Made by a program: the position numbers and the translations under genes. A stretch of 64,000 bases of DNA from Neocallimastix lanati (nom. inval.) (lineage: Eukaryota; Neocallimastigomycota; Neocallimastigomycetes; Neocallimastigales; Neocallimastigaceae), in assembly GCA_016946835.1 (NCBI GenBank), contig JACVTC010000025.1:310001-374000 (forward strand), written 5' to 3'. Positions 1 through 12,026 of the stretch are shown piece after piece. Each line of letters begins with the position of its first letter. Positions within the stretch are counted from its first letter, which is position 1. The notes under the pieces are model-generated. The model did no database searches, was not told the origin of the DNA, and worked only from the letters and a program-made list of their open reading frames with translations.

Positions 1-219
1 TCCTTTTTCTTTTATTTCTGTTTTCAAATTCACTTTTATGATAAGGTTTAAGTAATGATACGTGAAAAACAGGATGACAACGCATATTACTTGGGAGTTT
101 AAATTTATAAGCAAGTGAACTAATTTTCTCAACAATTTCAAAAGGACCAAGCATTCGATTAGCAAGTTTCTTCTTATCATTCTTAGTAGTACTTCCTTTA
201 AGTAACCAAACTTTGTTAC

Positions 220-1830
220 CAACCTAGAAATCAGGTGAGGGTAATCTTTTTTGATCCGCATATTTTTTGTAAGTTTCTTTAGCTTTATCTAAGTTTTCTT
301 TCAGAAATTTAATATTTTCATTAATATCTTTAACTCTTTGATCAGCTCTGTGAGGTCTTTCATTAGATGGAATTTCTAGACTAAATCTAGGATTGAATCC
401 ATAGTTAGCAAAAAATGGGGATTGGTTGATTGATTGTTGTAAAGTATTGTTATAAGCGAATTCAGCAAAAGGTAATAAATCAACCCAATTTGTTCGTCGT
501 TCATTTATATAACAACGAAGATATTGTTCCAATATCGCGTTCACCCTCTCTGTTTTACCATCAGTCTGCCGATGGTTTGAAGTTGAAAACGAATGCTTGA
601 TGCAAAGTAAGTCACATAATCTATTCCAAAATTCAGAGGTGAATTGGGTACCTCTATCTGAAATAATGGAATCAGGGAAACCATGCAATTTAAAAATAGA
701 ATTAATAAAAGCATCAGCGGCAATTGAAGTAGTAGGAAGACAACGAAGAGGAATAAAATGAGCCATCTTTGTTAAACGATCAACAACCACCATAATAGTA
801 GTCATATCTTTGGATTTTGGCAATTCAACAATGAAATCCATTGAAATATCAGGCCAAGCTCTATTTGATGTGGATAATGAGGATAACAAACCATACGGCT
901 TATGCCTTGGAATTTTAGCACTACAACAAGTTTCACAAGACTTAATAAATTTCTTAACATCATGTCGTAACTTTGGCCACCAAAAGTTTCTGTAAATTAA
1001 ATCCGAAGTTTTATTTACACCAAAGTGACCAGCTGTTACCGAATCATGGTGCATTTCAAGAATTCTTGTACGAATAATTTCCGGAACATAGATTAAATCA
1101 TCATAGAGAAGAAATCCTTCATCATCAATTACACATTTATCAATATTACTAATAGGAGCAGAATCTTTATTATTACTAGAAAGAAAAGTTTTAATTTTGT
1201 TAAACAATTCATCATCTTTAAGTGAATTTAAAATTGAATTACATAAGCATTCATCAGAAGCATTACAGTTAATAACACGACAAGAAACAGTCTGAGGGTA
1301 ATTAAAAAGATGATCACTTCTTCTAGATAAGATATCAGGTTTTCCAGACTTCTTACCAGCACGATAAACTAAATTAAAATCGAAACGAGAGAGAAATTCA
1401 TACCAATGGATTTGACGTTGCGAGAGCATTTCAGGCTTTCTAGGAAAAGTCAAATTTTTATGATCGGTATAAATTGTAAATGGATGACAAGCACCTTCTA
1501 AATAGTGACGCCATTCCTCAAGAGTAACTTTAATTGCAAGAAGTTCTTTATCGTAAATTGGATAATTCTTTTCTGATTTGGTTAAGCTAGACGAGATTAT
1601 AAGCTATGGGGTGTAATTGACCATCGAATTCTTGAGAAAGAATGGCACCAACAGCAAAATTAGAAGCATCAGTTTCAACAACAAAAGGCTTATTACTATC
1701 AGGATTTCTCAAAATAGGACCAGAAGTGAACAACTCTTTTAATTTATCAAATGCCTTCTGTTGATCAGGACCCCAGTTAAAAGATACATTTTTTCTTGTA
1801 AGTTTATGCAAAGGACAGGCGATTTTAGAA
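220..1830 (-). pseudogene. RNase H and integrase region of element A
   Basis: RNase H comes first in the minus-strand direction (ETDASN motif near 1680, then a TDHKNL-type motif near 1450). The integrase follows, with the HHCC zinc domain (HHDSVTAGHFG ... CETCC) and the core D,D,E block (MDFIVELP, ISDRGTQF, TERVNAILE). The integrase C-terminal linker continues to the left edge. It is part of a broken element. Confidence 0.85.
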
Positions 1831-1909
1831 AAATCTTAAATAAAAATCCTATAATAATTGCATAAACCAATAAAAGATTGAACTTCCTTAACTGTTGTTG
1901 GAACAGGTC

Positions 1910-2740
1910 AATCAAGAATGGCTTTAATTTTATTGGGATCAACCTTTAAACCATCTTTCGATAAAATATAACCAAGAAAAGCTGTATCAGAGACATCAAA
2001 CTCAGATTTTTCGAGTTTGACATATAAATTATTTTCTAATAGTTTCTTTAAAACTTTCTTGACATGAATATGATGTTCTTCAAAACTTTTTGAATAAATT
2101 AAAATATCATCAATATACGAAATAACAAAATCATCTAAGTAATCACTAAGAACATCATTTATAAAATGTTGAAAGGCTGCAGGGGCATTTTTTAACCCAA
2201 AAGGCATAACCAAATATTCAAAATGTCCATAACGAGTACGAAATGCTGTCTTATACTCATCACCTTCTTTGATTCTTACTAAGTTATAAGCAGATTTTAA
2301 ATCCAACTTAGTAAAGAATTTTATACCTTTAACTCTATCTAGTAATTCACTAATTAAAGGAAGAGGATAGGAATTACGGATGGTCATCTCATTTAATTTT
2401 CTATTGTCAACACATAATCTCAATGAACCATCCTTCTTTTTAACAAACAATGTAGGTGCTCCAGCGGGAGATGTCGATTTCCTAATGAAACCTTTTTCTA
2501 AATTTTCTTTGATATACTTCTTCAATTCGTCTCTTTCTACTTCTGTTAAAGGATAAATAGGACCATAAAATAAATTTGAATTATCCTTTAATCTTATTTC
2601 ACAATCATATTCACGATGTGGAGGGAGTACGTCGCAATTTCTTTCATTGAATACTTCTGCATAATTTTTATAAATATGTGGTATTCCTATAATTTTTTGA
2701 TTTAATTTATTTTCAAAATTACTAATTTTTAAACAATTAC
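1910..2740 (-). pseudogene. reverse transcriptase region of element A
   Basis: Ty3-type reverse transcriptase. Visible are the opening block (LPPHREYDCEI), RKSTSPAGAPTLFVKKKDG, FTKLDLKSAYN, MPFGLKNAPAAFQHF and the catalytic YIDDIL box. It is very similar to the RT of element B. Its family copies element RNA into cDNA. It is part of a broken element. Confidence 0.88.
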
Positions 2741-2903
2741 AGATACAACACAAATTTTTTACAGAACATTTTTTTGAAATATACTTTTTATTTTCATCTT
2801 TATTTAAATTATCATTATGATTATAATTTTTTGTTACATTATTACATAAAACATCAATTTTACAAATTTTATTTAATTCATCTAAATTAATATTATTACT
2901 ATC

Positions 2904-3603
2904 TGTAAAGATGTGATTATCTCAATCACATTTTAAATTAAAAATTTTTCTTGTGTAATTCAAAAATGTAAATTATTCTTTGATTTATAAAATAATAAAC
3001 AAAGTAAATAAATCATATGAACTAAATTTTTGAATTATATTCTTTAAGCCACAAGATAAATTTTTAATGTAATAATTTTTATAAAATTTAATTCTGAGAA
3101 AATTATTGTTGTAAAATAATTTAAATGAATTAATTAAAGTTTAAAACAAAATAAATTAATAATTTATTTTGTGAAAATTAAGTTTCAAAATTTAATCATG
3201 ACTCCTTTAACATTGTTTTTAAATCGAAAATAAATAAAGACTTTACTTATAATATTAAAATAATAAATAGATAATAAATGTACTTAATTTTAATTATTTA
3301 GTATTTAGTTTAATTAATAATTATATTTTTCTAAATTTAGTTATAGTTTATAAATTTATTATTTAATAAAATTCATTAGGATAGTTTTATATTAAAATAT
3401 ATGTAATTTAAATAAAATAATATATTATCAATGTATTTAGGAAAAGTATAAATAGAAGATACTTTTCACATTTTTTCTCAATGTAATTGTTATTTTTAAC
3501 AAATAACTATTAAATATTAATAAAATATATTTTAATAAAAAATTTTTAAAATAAATTTTATTGTATTTTGTTATTGTAATCTATTTTAGTGTTTTCTTTT
3601 ACA
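2904..3603 (+). repeat. Solo LTR of element B family inside element A
   Basis: A 700-bp LTR beginning TGTAAAGATGTGATTATC and ending CTTTTACA. It is flanked by a perfect 5-bp target duplication, CTATC at 2899-2903 and at 3604-3608. It matches both LTRs of the nearly complete element at 6136-12741 along its length but carries more substitutions and small indels, so it is an older or sister copy. No internal sequence remains, as expected after LTR-LTR recombination. It keeps a TATA box (TATAAATAG at 3447) and the R-start motif GTAATTGTTAT at 3483. Confidence 0.95.
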
Positions 3604-4099
3604 CTATCACTAAATTCATAAATTTCATCATCATTATCAAACATAAAACTATCATTTACATCACTATCATAATTTATTATACAAAGATTTTTTAAATCAT
3701 TAAGTTCTTCTTTTTCACTACAAGTTTTAATACGAGTACGACGACCTCTAATCGTAATTTCTTCATCAGAATCCATATCGGAATCAGATTCAAAGGAATA
3801 CTTACGCTTAGGATTAATTTGTTCCTTTGTTAAGGAAAGTTCTTCATATGGTTCCTTTCCTTTAGTAGAAATTTTGTTTTTATTTTTATTTTTTCTATTT
3901 TTTTTTCCTACATTACAGTGTCGAGCACAGTATCCTGAACTGAAAGAGATTTTCTTTGAATCATGGTAGTTAATAGGGCAATGATTTTCAATTCAAGGGA
4001 GTCCTAAAATGATATCTACATCAGGAATACGAAGAGAGTGTAATTGAATTATTTCATAATGATTCTTAAAACGAAGAATACAAGAATACATTTCTCGGT

Positions 4100-4400
4100 G
4101 ATTTTCTTCACAGTAATAAACCATAACCCAAACCAGTAACTTTAAAGGAGTTATCAATATTCATAATTTTAATGTTATTCACTCTAGCAAATTCTGGATG
4201 TATACAGTTAATATCAGAACCGGAATCAATGAGAACCTTTGCTTTAACCTCATCGGATTCATTTGTTTTAATATAAAAATCAAGTATGTTAGTCTTTCCT
4301 TTAAAATTTATATTCTTATTTTCAACAATATCCAACACTTTGTAGATATTATCATACTTTTCAACTTTCTTAATTCTCCTAACAGAAGAAGAGGTAGATA
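4100..4400 (-). pseudogene. aspartic protease region of element A
   Basis: Retropepsin-like segment with the motif VLIDSGSDINCIHPE (active-site DSG), followed by a GLGYG motif also seen in element B. It lies between gag and the solo LTR insertion. It is part of a broken element and no activity is expected. Confidence 0.75.
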
Positions 4401-4479
4401 TAGAAGTGGCAGAAGAAGAGGGATCTTCATTTGGAATTTTATTAATCATTTTGAAGTTTTTTGGTTTTATTCTATTTGG

Positions 4480-5330
4480 ACAATTAAATTTCATGTGTCC
4501 AGCTTCACCACATTTAAAACATAGTCTCTTCTTTCTTCTTTCTTCAATATTTGATTCGTTTTCAATGTAGTTCTTGTTGTGTGATGGGAAATATCTTGTG
4601 ACTTTTTGATTTTTTTAATGCGATAAATATCTACATCCATTGGATCGTCTTGATTATAATTTCTTCGGTCTTGATGAGTTAAGTAATATTCTTGGATGTC
4701 ATTTCTCTTGGTAAGGCTTTCTATATTCACAGATTCCCTAAATAGCTGCTCTAAGTTGTTGGGATTTGGATTTACGAGAGCTAAGCGTTCTCTCATCTTG
4801 GGATGGAGTCCTTTAATAAACATAAAGATTTTTGCGGACTCATTAAAGTTCGAGTATTGGCTTATCTTCTGGAATGCAGTGACGTATTCCATAACGTGGC
4901 CATACTTGAACTGACGAATATTGTTAAGTTTCCCATTAGCGACAGCAACATCAACGTCAGGGTCGCCAAAGTTTCTTCTTAGCTCATTAATGAAGTTCTC
5001 ATAGTTTCTAAGAACTTCATTATTATTCCTACGAAAGCAAGAAGCCCAGTTAAGTGCTCTTCTAGTAAAATATGAGATAACGAACATGACTTTCCTTCTA
5101 TCATCGGGAAACCTTCGTGGATTTGCCTCGATAGCTAACTCTATCCTTGTCAAAAATCCATCGAGGTCTTTCATAGTTCCCGAGAATGAAGGAGGATCGT
5201 TGATAATCTTCAGTTGAGGAGCTGGATTAAGTTGTTGTTCCATTTGATCCTCAAGATTTAAATTTTGAAATATGAGATGCAATTCTTCCAACTTGATTAA
5301 TTTATTTGTATATTTAAATTTCAACTAATA
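4480..5330 (-). pseudogene. gag region of element A
   Basis: Retrotransposon Gag capsid region. It aligns by eye with the gag of element B: both have a PPSF motif followed by a GFL-RxELA-like segment, a W-SC-RRNN segment, and the FNESAKIxMFIxGL motif typical of Ty3 Gag (retrotrans_gag family). A CCHC-type knuckle is at the low-coordinate end. The protein would coat the element RNA in virus-like particles. It is part of a broken element. Confidence 0.8.
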
Positions 5331-5803
5331 TTTTATTGATTTTCTGAACTGTTTATTTATTAAGGTATTTACCTATATAATTTGTTTTATTTATTCTAAA
5401 TTATTTTCGTTCTAGTAATTAATTATTATTATATTAATATTATATTATTATTCATAAAGTCGTCAACACGATATCCAATTGTAATGATGTGCGACGAGTA
5501 AACGAAACAAATATATTATAATAATATTAACTAAAATGTTATTAAAGAGCAACAGTAGAAATAAAACACCTTGAAGATAAAGCGCAAAAAACAACACAGC
5601 AACCGTAAACACGGTATGAATCGAACACAGTAGAAACCAAACACAGTAGAAGCCAAACACAATAGAAACCAAACACAATAGAAACCAAACACAATAGAAA
5701 CCAAACACAGTAGAAACCAAACACAGTAGTAAAATCCAAACGCAATAGTAGTTTTTTATTTATTATAACGTGTTTTGTTTAAATCTTAATGGGTATTAGT
5801 TAT
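5330..5803 (-). other. Leader of element A with a 16-bp tandem repeat
   Basis: Non-coding stretch between the 5' LTR and gag of element A. Between about 5625 and 5740 it holds about six to seven tandem copies of a 16-bp unit close to ACCAAACACAATAGAA, alternating with ACCAAACACAGTAGAA. Open frames across it are low-complexity Phe/Cys/Trp peptides caused by the repeat and are not genes. Confidence 0.7.
5793..5803 (-). promoter_or_regulatory. Primer-binding site of element A (self-priming type)
   Basis: Directly next to the LTR end at 5804, the minus strand reads ATAACTAATAC. Its exact complement, GTATTAGTTAT, lies in the LTR at 5943-5953 (minus strand), 35 nt downstream of a TATAAATA box at 5981-5988. 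This is the arrangement used by self-priming Tf1-type elements. No tRNA-type TGG PBS start is seen. Confidence 0.7.
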
Positions 5804-6135
5804 TGTAATGAATCCATCAATTAAAACAGATTATAACAATAAAAAACACTTTACAATTTAAACAAATAAGTAAACTCTTTTATTATTAAATTCTTTTTAT
5901 TAATTATTAATCTCTTTTATGTTATTAACTGTAAAATAGTTAATAACTAATACATCGATTTAATTGAGAAAAATTACATGTATTTATATTTTTTCTTATT
6001 ACACTATTAATATATGATGTTATTTAATAATATATATAAAACTATTTATTTATAAACAAAAGAATTTTTAATTAATAATTTTTATTATTTATTAATTTAC
6101 TAAAACTAAAATTAATTTTTTAAACTCTTTATTTT
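5804..6135 (-). repeat. 5' LTR of element A, downstream half
   Basis: The downstream part (R/U5 side, in minus orientation) of the LTR interrupted by element B; the other part is 12742-13053. The outer end is TGTAATGAATCC on the plus strand, which is the LTR terminus ...ATTACA on the minus strand. It shares a diagnostic run around AATCGATGTATTAGTTATT with the solo LTR at 15346-16116, placing both in one family. Confidence 0.8.
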
Positions 6136-6849
6136 TGTAAAGATATGATTATCCCAATCACATTTTAAATTAAAAATTTTTCTTGTGTAATTCAAAAATG
6201 TAAATAAAATGTAAATTAATCTTTGATTTATAAAATAATAAATAAAGTAAATAAATCATATGAACTAAATTTTTGAATTATATTCTTTAAGCCACAAGAT
6301 AAATTTTTAATGTAATAATTTTTATAAAATTTAATTCTGAGAAAATTATTGTTGTAAAATAATTTAAATGAATTAATTAAAGTTTAAAACAAAATAAATT
6401 AATAATTTATTTGTGAAAATTAAGTTTCAAAATTTAATCATGACTCTGTTAACATTGTTTTTAAATCGAAAATAAATAAAGACTTTACTTATAATATTAA
6501 AATAATAAATAGATAATAAATGTACTTAATTTTAATTATTTAGTATTTAGTTTAATTAATAATTATATTTTTCTAAATTTAGTTATAGTTTATAAATTTA
6601 TTATTTAATAAAATTCATTAGGATAGTTTTATATTAAAATATATGTAATTTAAATAAAATAATATATTATCAATGTATTTAGGAAAAGTATAAATAGAAG
6701 ATACTTTTCACATTTTTTCTCAATGTAATTGTTATTTTTAACAAAAAAATATTAAATATTAATAAAATATATTTTAATAAAAAATTTTTTAATAAAATAA
6801 AATTTATTGTATTTTGTTATTGTAATCTGTTTTTGTGTTTTCTTTTACA
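6136..6849 (+). repeat. 5' LTR of element B
   Basis: Begins TGTAAAGATATG and ends CTTTTACA, giving short terminal inverted repeats. It contains the TATA box at 6689-6697 and the R-start motif at 6725-6735. It is nearly identical to 12027-12741. Confidence 0.95.
6689..6735 (+). promoter_or_regulatory. LTR core promoter and predicted transcript start of element B
   Basis: TATAAATAG at 6689-6697 is followed 36 nt later by GTAATTGTTAT (6725-6735). The complement of that motif is the PBS, so the RNA 5' end is predicted at about 6725. The same spacing (35-36 nt) is found in the other LTRs of the window. Confidence 0.7.
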
Positions 6850-6860
6850 ATAACAATTAC
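6850..6860 (+). promoter_or_regulatory. Primer-binding site of element B (self-priming type)
   Basis: ATAACAATTAC follows the LTR end directly and is an exact 11-nt complement of GTAATTGTTAT at 6725-6735, the predicted start of the element RNA. In Tf1-type elements the first 11 nt of the RNA prime reverse transcription at such a site. Confidence 0.75.
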
Positions 6861-7260
6861 CTTTTATTTTACAAAATACGTTACAATAACAGAATCAGCA
6901 AGCTGAAGATTTTTTTTTGGACTACAGCCGGTCAAGAGTTTTTATTCAGAGCTACCATTTTGGAATCAATAATTGGGCTGTAATCGAGGGCCACAATTCA
7001 GGGCTTAAATGAACATTGTATCTAGTAATACAGACTAAAACAAGTGAAAAAACTCCTTCTAATAACCAGAAAAAATATAATTCTTCAAAATTAATAAGTC
7101 ATTTATAAAAAATTAATTTACTCGACCGTCACCATACATAATTGGATAGAGACCTGGTCGACTTTACTAATATAATTATAAAGTTATTAATTTTGAGAAA
7201 ACAAAACAAAACAAAGCAAAAAATAAATAAATAAATAATTAAATAATAAATTTTCTTAAA

Positions 7261-8120
7261 TTGGAAGACTTAGAAAGACTCTTTGAAACATTATCCTTGG
7301 AAGAGATAATGGAGAATCACGAAGAAAACAATGCATTTGGTGTAATTAATAAGCCGCCATCATTTACTGGAAGAAAACGCGACCTTGAGGGATTCCTTAC
7401 AAGGGCAGAACTAGCAATGGAATCCCGACCAAATCAATTTAATAACGATGCAGCAAGAGTAAGATTCCTAATGTCTTACATGCTTGGGAAACCTTTGGAA
7501 TGGGTCTCTTGTTTGCGTAGAAATAATAGCCCATTACTTAACTCATACGATGACTTCGTGAAAGAGTTAAAATCAAACTTCGGTGATTATACCAGCGAAT
7601 CCATTGTTGCCAATAGTAAGCTGTGTAGTATTTACCAGAAGAAGAATGGGCACGTATTTGAATATATTTCAGAATTTCAAAGGATCGCTCAGTACTCTGA
7701 CTTTAATGAAAGTGCAAAAATATATATGTTCATTAGAGGATTAAAACAACCATTAAGAGAGAAACTTGCTTTAATCGATCCAAATCCTAGATCTCTTGCT
7801 AGGTTAACTACTACAGTATTAAATATAGAAAGCTTAATTAGAAGAAACGAAAAGGTAGAATTTTTTAGTAATACTGCTGCGCATAACAATCCAATAGACA
7901 TCGACCTTTACCGTATAAAAAGAGGTCCCAACCAGAGAAAGTATACTTACCGTCCAATAAAGTATAAAGAAGAAAAGAGAGATTATTCAGAAGAAAGGAA
8001 GAAGGGCGTTTGTTTCCTATGTAAACAACCAGGACATCTTAAATTCAATTGTCCAAATAAGATAAAGCCAAAAAACTTAAAGTTAATTATGAAGGGAATG
8101 GATACCGATGATAGTGTTAT
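7261..8120 (+). pseudogene. gag region of element B
   Basis: Ty3 Gag capsid region followed by a CCHC zinc knuckle (CFLCKQPGHLKFNC, 8011-8052) that would bind element RNA. The start codon is uncertain: the open frame begins near 7261, and the first ATG in it is at 7309 (M-E-N-H). Gag and pol share one frame here, as in Tf1-like elements. It is part of a broken element. Confidence 0.82.
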
Positions 8121-8199
8121 GGGTAACTTTTCAAATATGCGTAGAATAAGAAGACTTACTGAACAAGAAGAACTTGTAATGATGAGAGAAGTTACTTGT

Positions 8200-8570
8200 G
8201 AAGACAAAAATCAACAAAAAACAAATATTTTAGATTTTTTTATCAAGGCTAATGAGATTGAAGAAAGCAAGGTTAAGGTTCTTATTGACTCTGGATCCGA
8301 CTTAAATTTTATCCATCCGGAGGTCGTAAAGAAACTTGGTATTAAGACCGAAAGGATCAACAAGTCTTTTAGCGTCTCAGGACTTGGATATGGAATCGCT
8401 AATGTCACTAAAGAAACTGAAAAATGTATTCTACGTTATAAGAACCACTTAGAAATTATTCAATTTTATGTTCTCCGAATCCCAGATGTAGATGTGATTC
8501 TAGGACTACCTTGGATTGATAAGCACAGTCCAAGTAATTACCATGATGCTAAGAAAATCGCTTTTAGTTC
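8200..8570 (+). pseudogene. aspartic protease region of element B
   Basis: Retropepsin-like domain with VLIDSGSDLNFIHPE (about 8276-8320) and the flap/second-strand motif VDVILGLPWI near 8490-8520. In the family it cleaves the Gag-Pol polyprotein. A basic, then acidic, low-complexity linker follows (about 8570-9010). It is part of a broken element. Confidence 0.85.
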
Positions 8571-9019
8571 TGGTTTTTGTGCTCGCCATTGTAATAATGG
8601 GAAAAGAAGAAGAAGCAAAAGAAAAAGGACTACTAAGAGAAATAAGATGGCTATTCTTGAACAGGAACTTAAAGTAACTGATGAAGAAAAAAGGGAAGAA
8701 CCATCCTGTTCAAGATCCACTATAAAATACTATTCTGACTCCGAATCCGAACCCGAACCATATTTCAAAGGACGAGTTGTTCGAACTATAAATGATGAAT
8801 CCGATAGTGATTATGATTTAGATGATAATTTTATGTACGATAGTATTAGTGAAAGTGAATTAGAAAAAAGTTTAGAATGTGAAAATAATAGTGATAGTAT
8901 AGTTAAAAATGACTCATGTAATAATATTAATTCATGTAATAATATTAATGTTTCATGTAAAAAATTTAAATCTTGTAACGAAAATGAAAATTTAAATAAA
9001 AATCAAAATTCGGTCACGG

Positions 9020-9790
9020 TACCAATCATCTATTTAGATTATAAAGAAGTGTTTAATGAAAAAAAATGTAGTGTGTTACCTCCACATAGAGTATATGATT
9101 GTGAGATAAATTTAAAAGATAATTCAATTTTATTTTATGGTCCTTTGTATCCTTTGACGGAATTAGAGCGTGAAGAATTAAAGAAACAATTAAAGAAATT
9201 ATTAGATAAAGGATTCATTAGAAAATCCACTTCTCCTGCTGGTGCTCCAGTTCTATTTGTTAGGAAAAAAGATGGTACATTACGTTTAGTTATTGATTAT
9301 AGAAAGTTAAATGAAATGACGATACGTAATTCATATCCTTTACCTTTAATTAGTGAACTACTTGATAGAGTTAAAGGTGCTAAAATATTTACGAAACTAG
9401 ATTTAAAATCTGCATATAATCTAGTCCGTATTAAAGAAGGCGATGAATATAAAACTGCCTTTAGAACCAGATATGGGCATTTTGAATTCTTAGTTATGCC
9501 TTTCGGACTAAAGAATGCACCTGCTACTTTTCAGCACTTTATCAATGATGTTCTCAGTGATTATTTAGATGATTTTGTCATTTCTTATATTGATGATATT
9601 CTTATCTTTTCCAATAATATCGAAGAGCATCACATACATGTTAAAAAGGTATTAAAAAGATTACTTGAAAATAATTTAGTTGTGAAATTGGAAAAATGTG
9701 AATTTGATAAATCGGAAACCACTTTCCTTGGCTATGTAATTTCGAAAGATGGATTAAAAATGGATAATGAAAAAGTTAAAGCAATTTTAG
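9020..9790 (+). pseudogene. reverse transcriptase region of element B
   Basis: Complete set of Ty3 RT blocks: LPPHRVYDCEI, RKSTSPAGAPVLFVRKKDG, FTKLDLKSAYN, MPFGLKNAPATFQHF and the catalytic YIDDIL (codons from 9586), then FLGYVIS. It is part of a broken element. Confidence 0.92.
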
Positions 9791-9799
9791 AATGGCCTT

Positions 9800-10420
9800 C
9801 TCCAACAAACGTTAAGGAAGTCCAATCGTTCATTGGTCTTTGCAATTATTATCGTCTTTTCATAAAAGATTTTGCTAAAATCGCAAATCCTATTCACAAA
9901 CTCACTAGAAAAAATGTTGAATTTGTTTGGGGTAAAGATCAACAAGACGCTTTCGATAAGTTAAAGCATTTATTTACTTCTGCTCCTATCTTAAGAAATC
10001 CTGACAGCGATAAACCTTTTATAGTTGAAACTGATGCTAGTAACTTGCTGTTGGAGCTGTATTATCTCAAGAATTTGAAGGTAAATTACATCCCGTTGCA
10101 TTTCTCTCGAAAAGTTTAACTAAATGTCAGAGGAATTACCAAATTTATGATAAAGAATTGTTAGCAATCAAATTAGCACTTGAGGAATGGCGACATTACT
10201 TAGAAGGTGCTCGACATCAATTTATCGTTTATACTGATCATAAAAATCTTACTTTCCCTAGAAAACCAGAAATGCTCTCTCAACGACAAATTCGTTGGTA
10301 CGAATTTTTATCTAGATTTGATTTTAAGCTTATTTATCGTGCTGGAAAGAAGTCTGGCAAACCTGATTTACTCTCAAGAAGAAGTGATCATTTATTCGCC
10401 AATTTACGAACTGTGTCAAA
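9800..10420 (+). pseudogene. RNase H region of element B
   Basis: Follows RT through the connection motif (FIGLCNYYRLFIKDF). It shows the VETDASN catalytic Asp region and later the TDHKNL and LSRR motifs typical of Ty3 RNase H. In the family it degrades RNA in RNA:DNA hybrids. It is part of a broken element. Confidence 0.85.
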
Positions 10421-10529
10421 ATGTTGTTTAACAATTAGTAAAAAATCTAGTGATTCTCTCATTAATTCTATATTGTCTTCATTAAATTCGGATGAATTAT
10501 TTTGTAAAATTAAAACTTATTTAAGCAAC

Positions 10530-11480
10530 AATTCCTCATCTTCGCCTCCTATAAATAATATTAATAAAGTAAAAATTGATGAGGAAGGATTTCTACTTTT
10601 TGATAATTTGATTTATGTTCCTGAATCATTAAGAACGAGGATTCTTGAACTCCATCATGATTCAGTTTCTGCTGGTCACTTTGGTATTAAAAAGACGTCC
10701 GAACTTATTTCCCGTAATTTTTGGTGGCCAAAATTATTCAATGATGTTTCAAGGTTTGTTAGGTCTTGTGAGATTTGTTGTAAAAACAAGGTCCCACGTC
10801 ATAAACCTTACGGTCTTCTTTCACCTCTTTCTACACCGAATAAACCGTGGTCTGAATTATCTATGGATTTTATTGTTGATCTGCCTAAGTCTAAAGATCT
10901 TACTTGTATTATGGTTGTTGTAGATCGTTTAACTAAAATGGCACATTTTATTCCCTTTCGCTGTCTTCCTACTGCTGCCATTGCCGCTGATGCTTTTCTT
11001 TCTACTATTTTTCGTTTGCATGGCTTACCGGAATCTATTATTTCTGACAGAGGTTCTCAGTTTACTTCTGCGTTTTGGAACAGACTATGTAGCCTTTATG
11101 ACATTGAACATTCTCTTTCTACTGCTAATCATCCTCAAACAGATGGTCAAACGGAGAGGGTGAACGCGATATTGGAACAATATCTCCGTTGCTTCATCAA
11201 TGAAAGACAAAAAATTGGGCTGATCTTTTACCATTTGCTGAGTTCTCATATAATAACTCTATACAGCAATCAATTAATCAAACACCATTTTTTGCAAATT
11301 ATGGATTTAATCCTAAAGCTCATCCAGAAATTCCATCTAATAAAAGACCTAGTAGGGCGGAAAAACGTGTAATTGAGATTAATGAAAATATAAAATTTTT
11401 AAAAGAGAATTTACATAGAGCAAAAGAAACTTATAAGAAATATGCTGATCAAAAAAGAATAGATCCTCCTAAATTCGGAG
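10530..11480 (+). pseudogene. integrase region of element B
   Basis: HHCC zinc domain (LHHDSVSAGHFG ... CEICC) and DDE core (MDFIVDLP, SDRGSQFTS, QTERVNAILE). In the family it inserts the cDNA and makes the 5-bp target duplication seen at the element's ends. It is part of a broken element. Confidence 0.88.
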
Positions 11481-11539
11481 TTGGTGATAAAGTTTGGTTA
11501 CTTAAAGGAATTAACGAAAAAAATAAGAAAAAGAAACTT

Positions 11540-11995
11540 TCTAATCAAATGGCTGGTCCCTTTAAAATTAGTAAGAAAATAAGTGATCTAGCTTATGAAC
11601 TTAATCTTCCAAAGGGAATGCGTTGCCATCCAGTTTTTCATGTTTCATTACTTGAACCTTACTATGAAAACGAATTTAAAGATAGGAGAAATTGCAAAAG
11701 AAAAAATATACGTTTAACAACTGATTATGAAGAAAGAATTCCGGAAAGAATTAACGACATGAAGAGACGTAATGGAAAAAACTTTTACCTTGTTTCTTGG
11801 AAAGGTCGTGACATTGTCGAAAACAACTGGATTGAAGAAAGTCAAATCCCTGATCCACAGTTAATTCAAGAATATCAGAAAAGATGCAGAAAAGGAAAAC
11901 AATCAACTGATACTGAAGAATCCGTTGAACCGGAATATTATGTCAGGCATAAGTATCAACCTTTTACGATAGATATACCTTCGAGAAAACTTTGA
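11540..11995 (+). pseudogene. integrase C-terminal GPY-type segment and chromodomain of element B
   Basis: An AGPFKISKKISDLAYEL segment and HPVFHVSLLEPYY (GPY/F-type C-terminal integrase module) are followed by a chromodomain at about 11740-11870 (FYLVSWKGRDIVENNWI). In chromoviruses this domain steers integration to chromatin marks, which may explain insertion into existing heterochromatic repeats here. It is part of a broken element. Confidence 0.85.
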
Positions 11996-12010
11996 TCTCG
12001 CAGGAGCTCG

Positions 12011-12026
12011 ATTTAAGGAGGGAGAT
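12011..12026 (+). promoter_or_regulatory. Polypurine tract of element B
   Basis: AAGGAGGGAGA immediately precedes the 3' LTR start at 12027. This is the usual primer site for plus-strand DNA synthesis. Confidence 0.8.

Noticed and set aside
5463-5745. Cys/Trp/Phe-rich repeat peptides on the minus strand
   Set aside because: They are produced by reading a 16-bp tandem repeat in the leader of element A; the period (16 residues per 48 bp) and composition follow from the repeat.
5625-5745. Possible CRISPR-like array
   Set aside because: The 16-bp units are directly adjacent with no unique spacers, in a eukaryotic retroelement leader.
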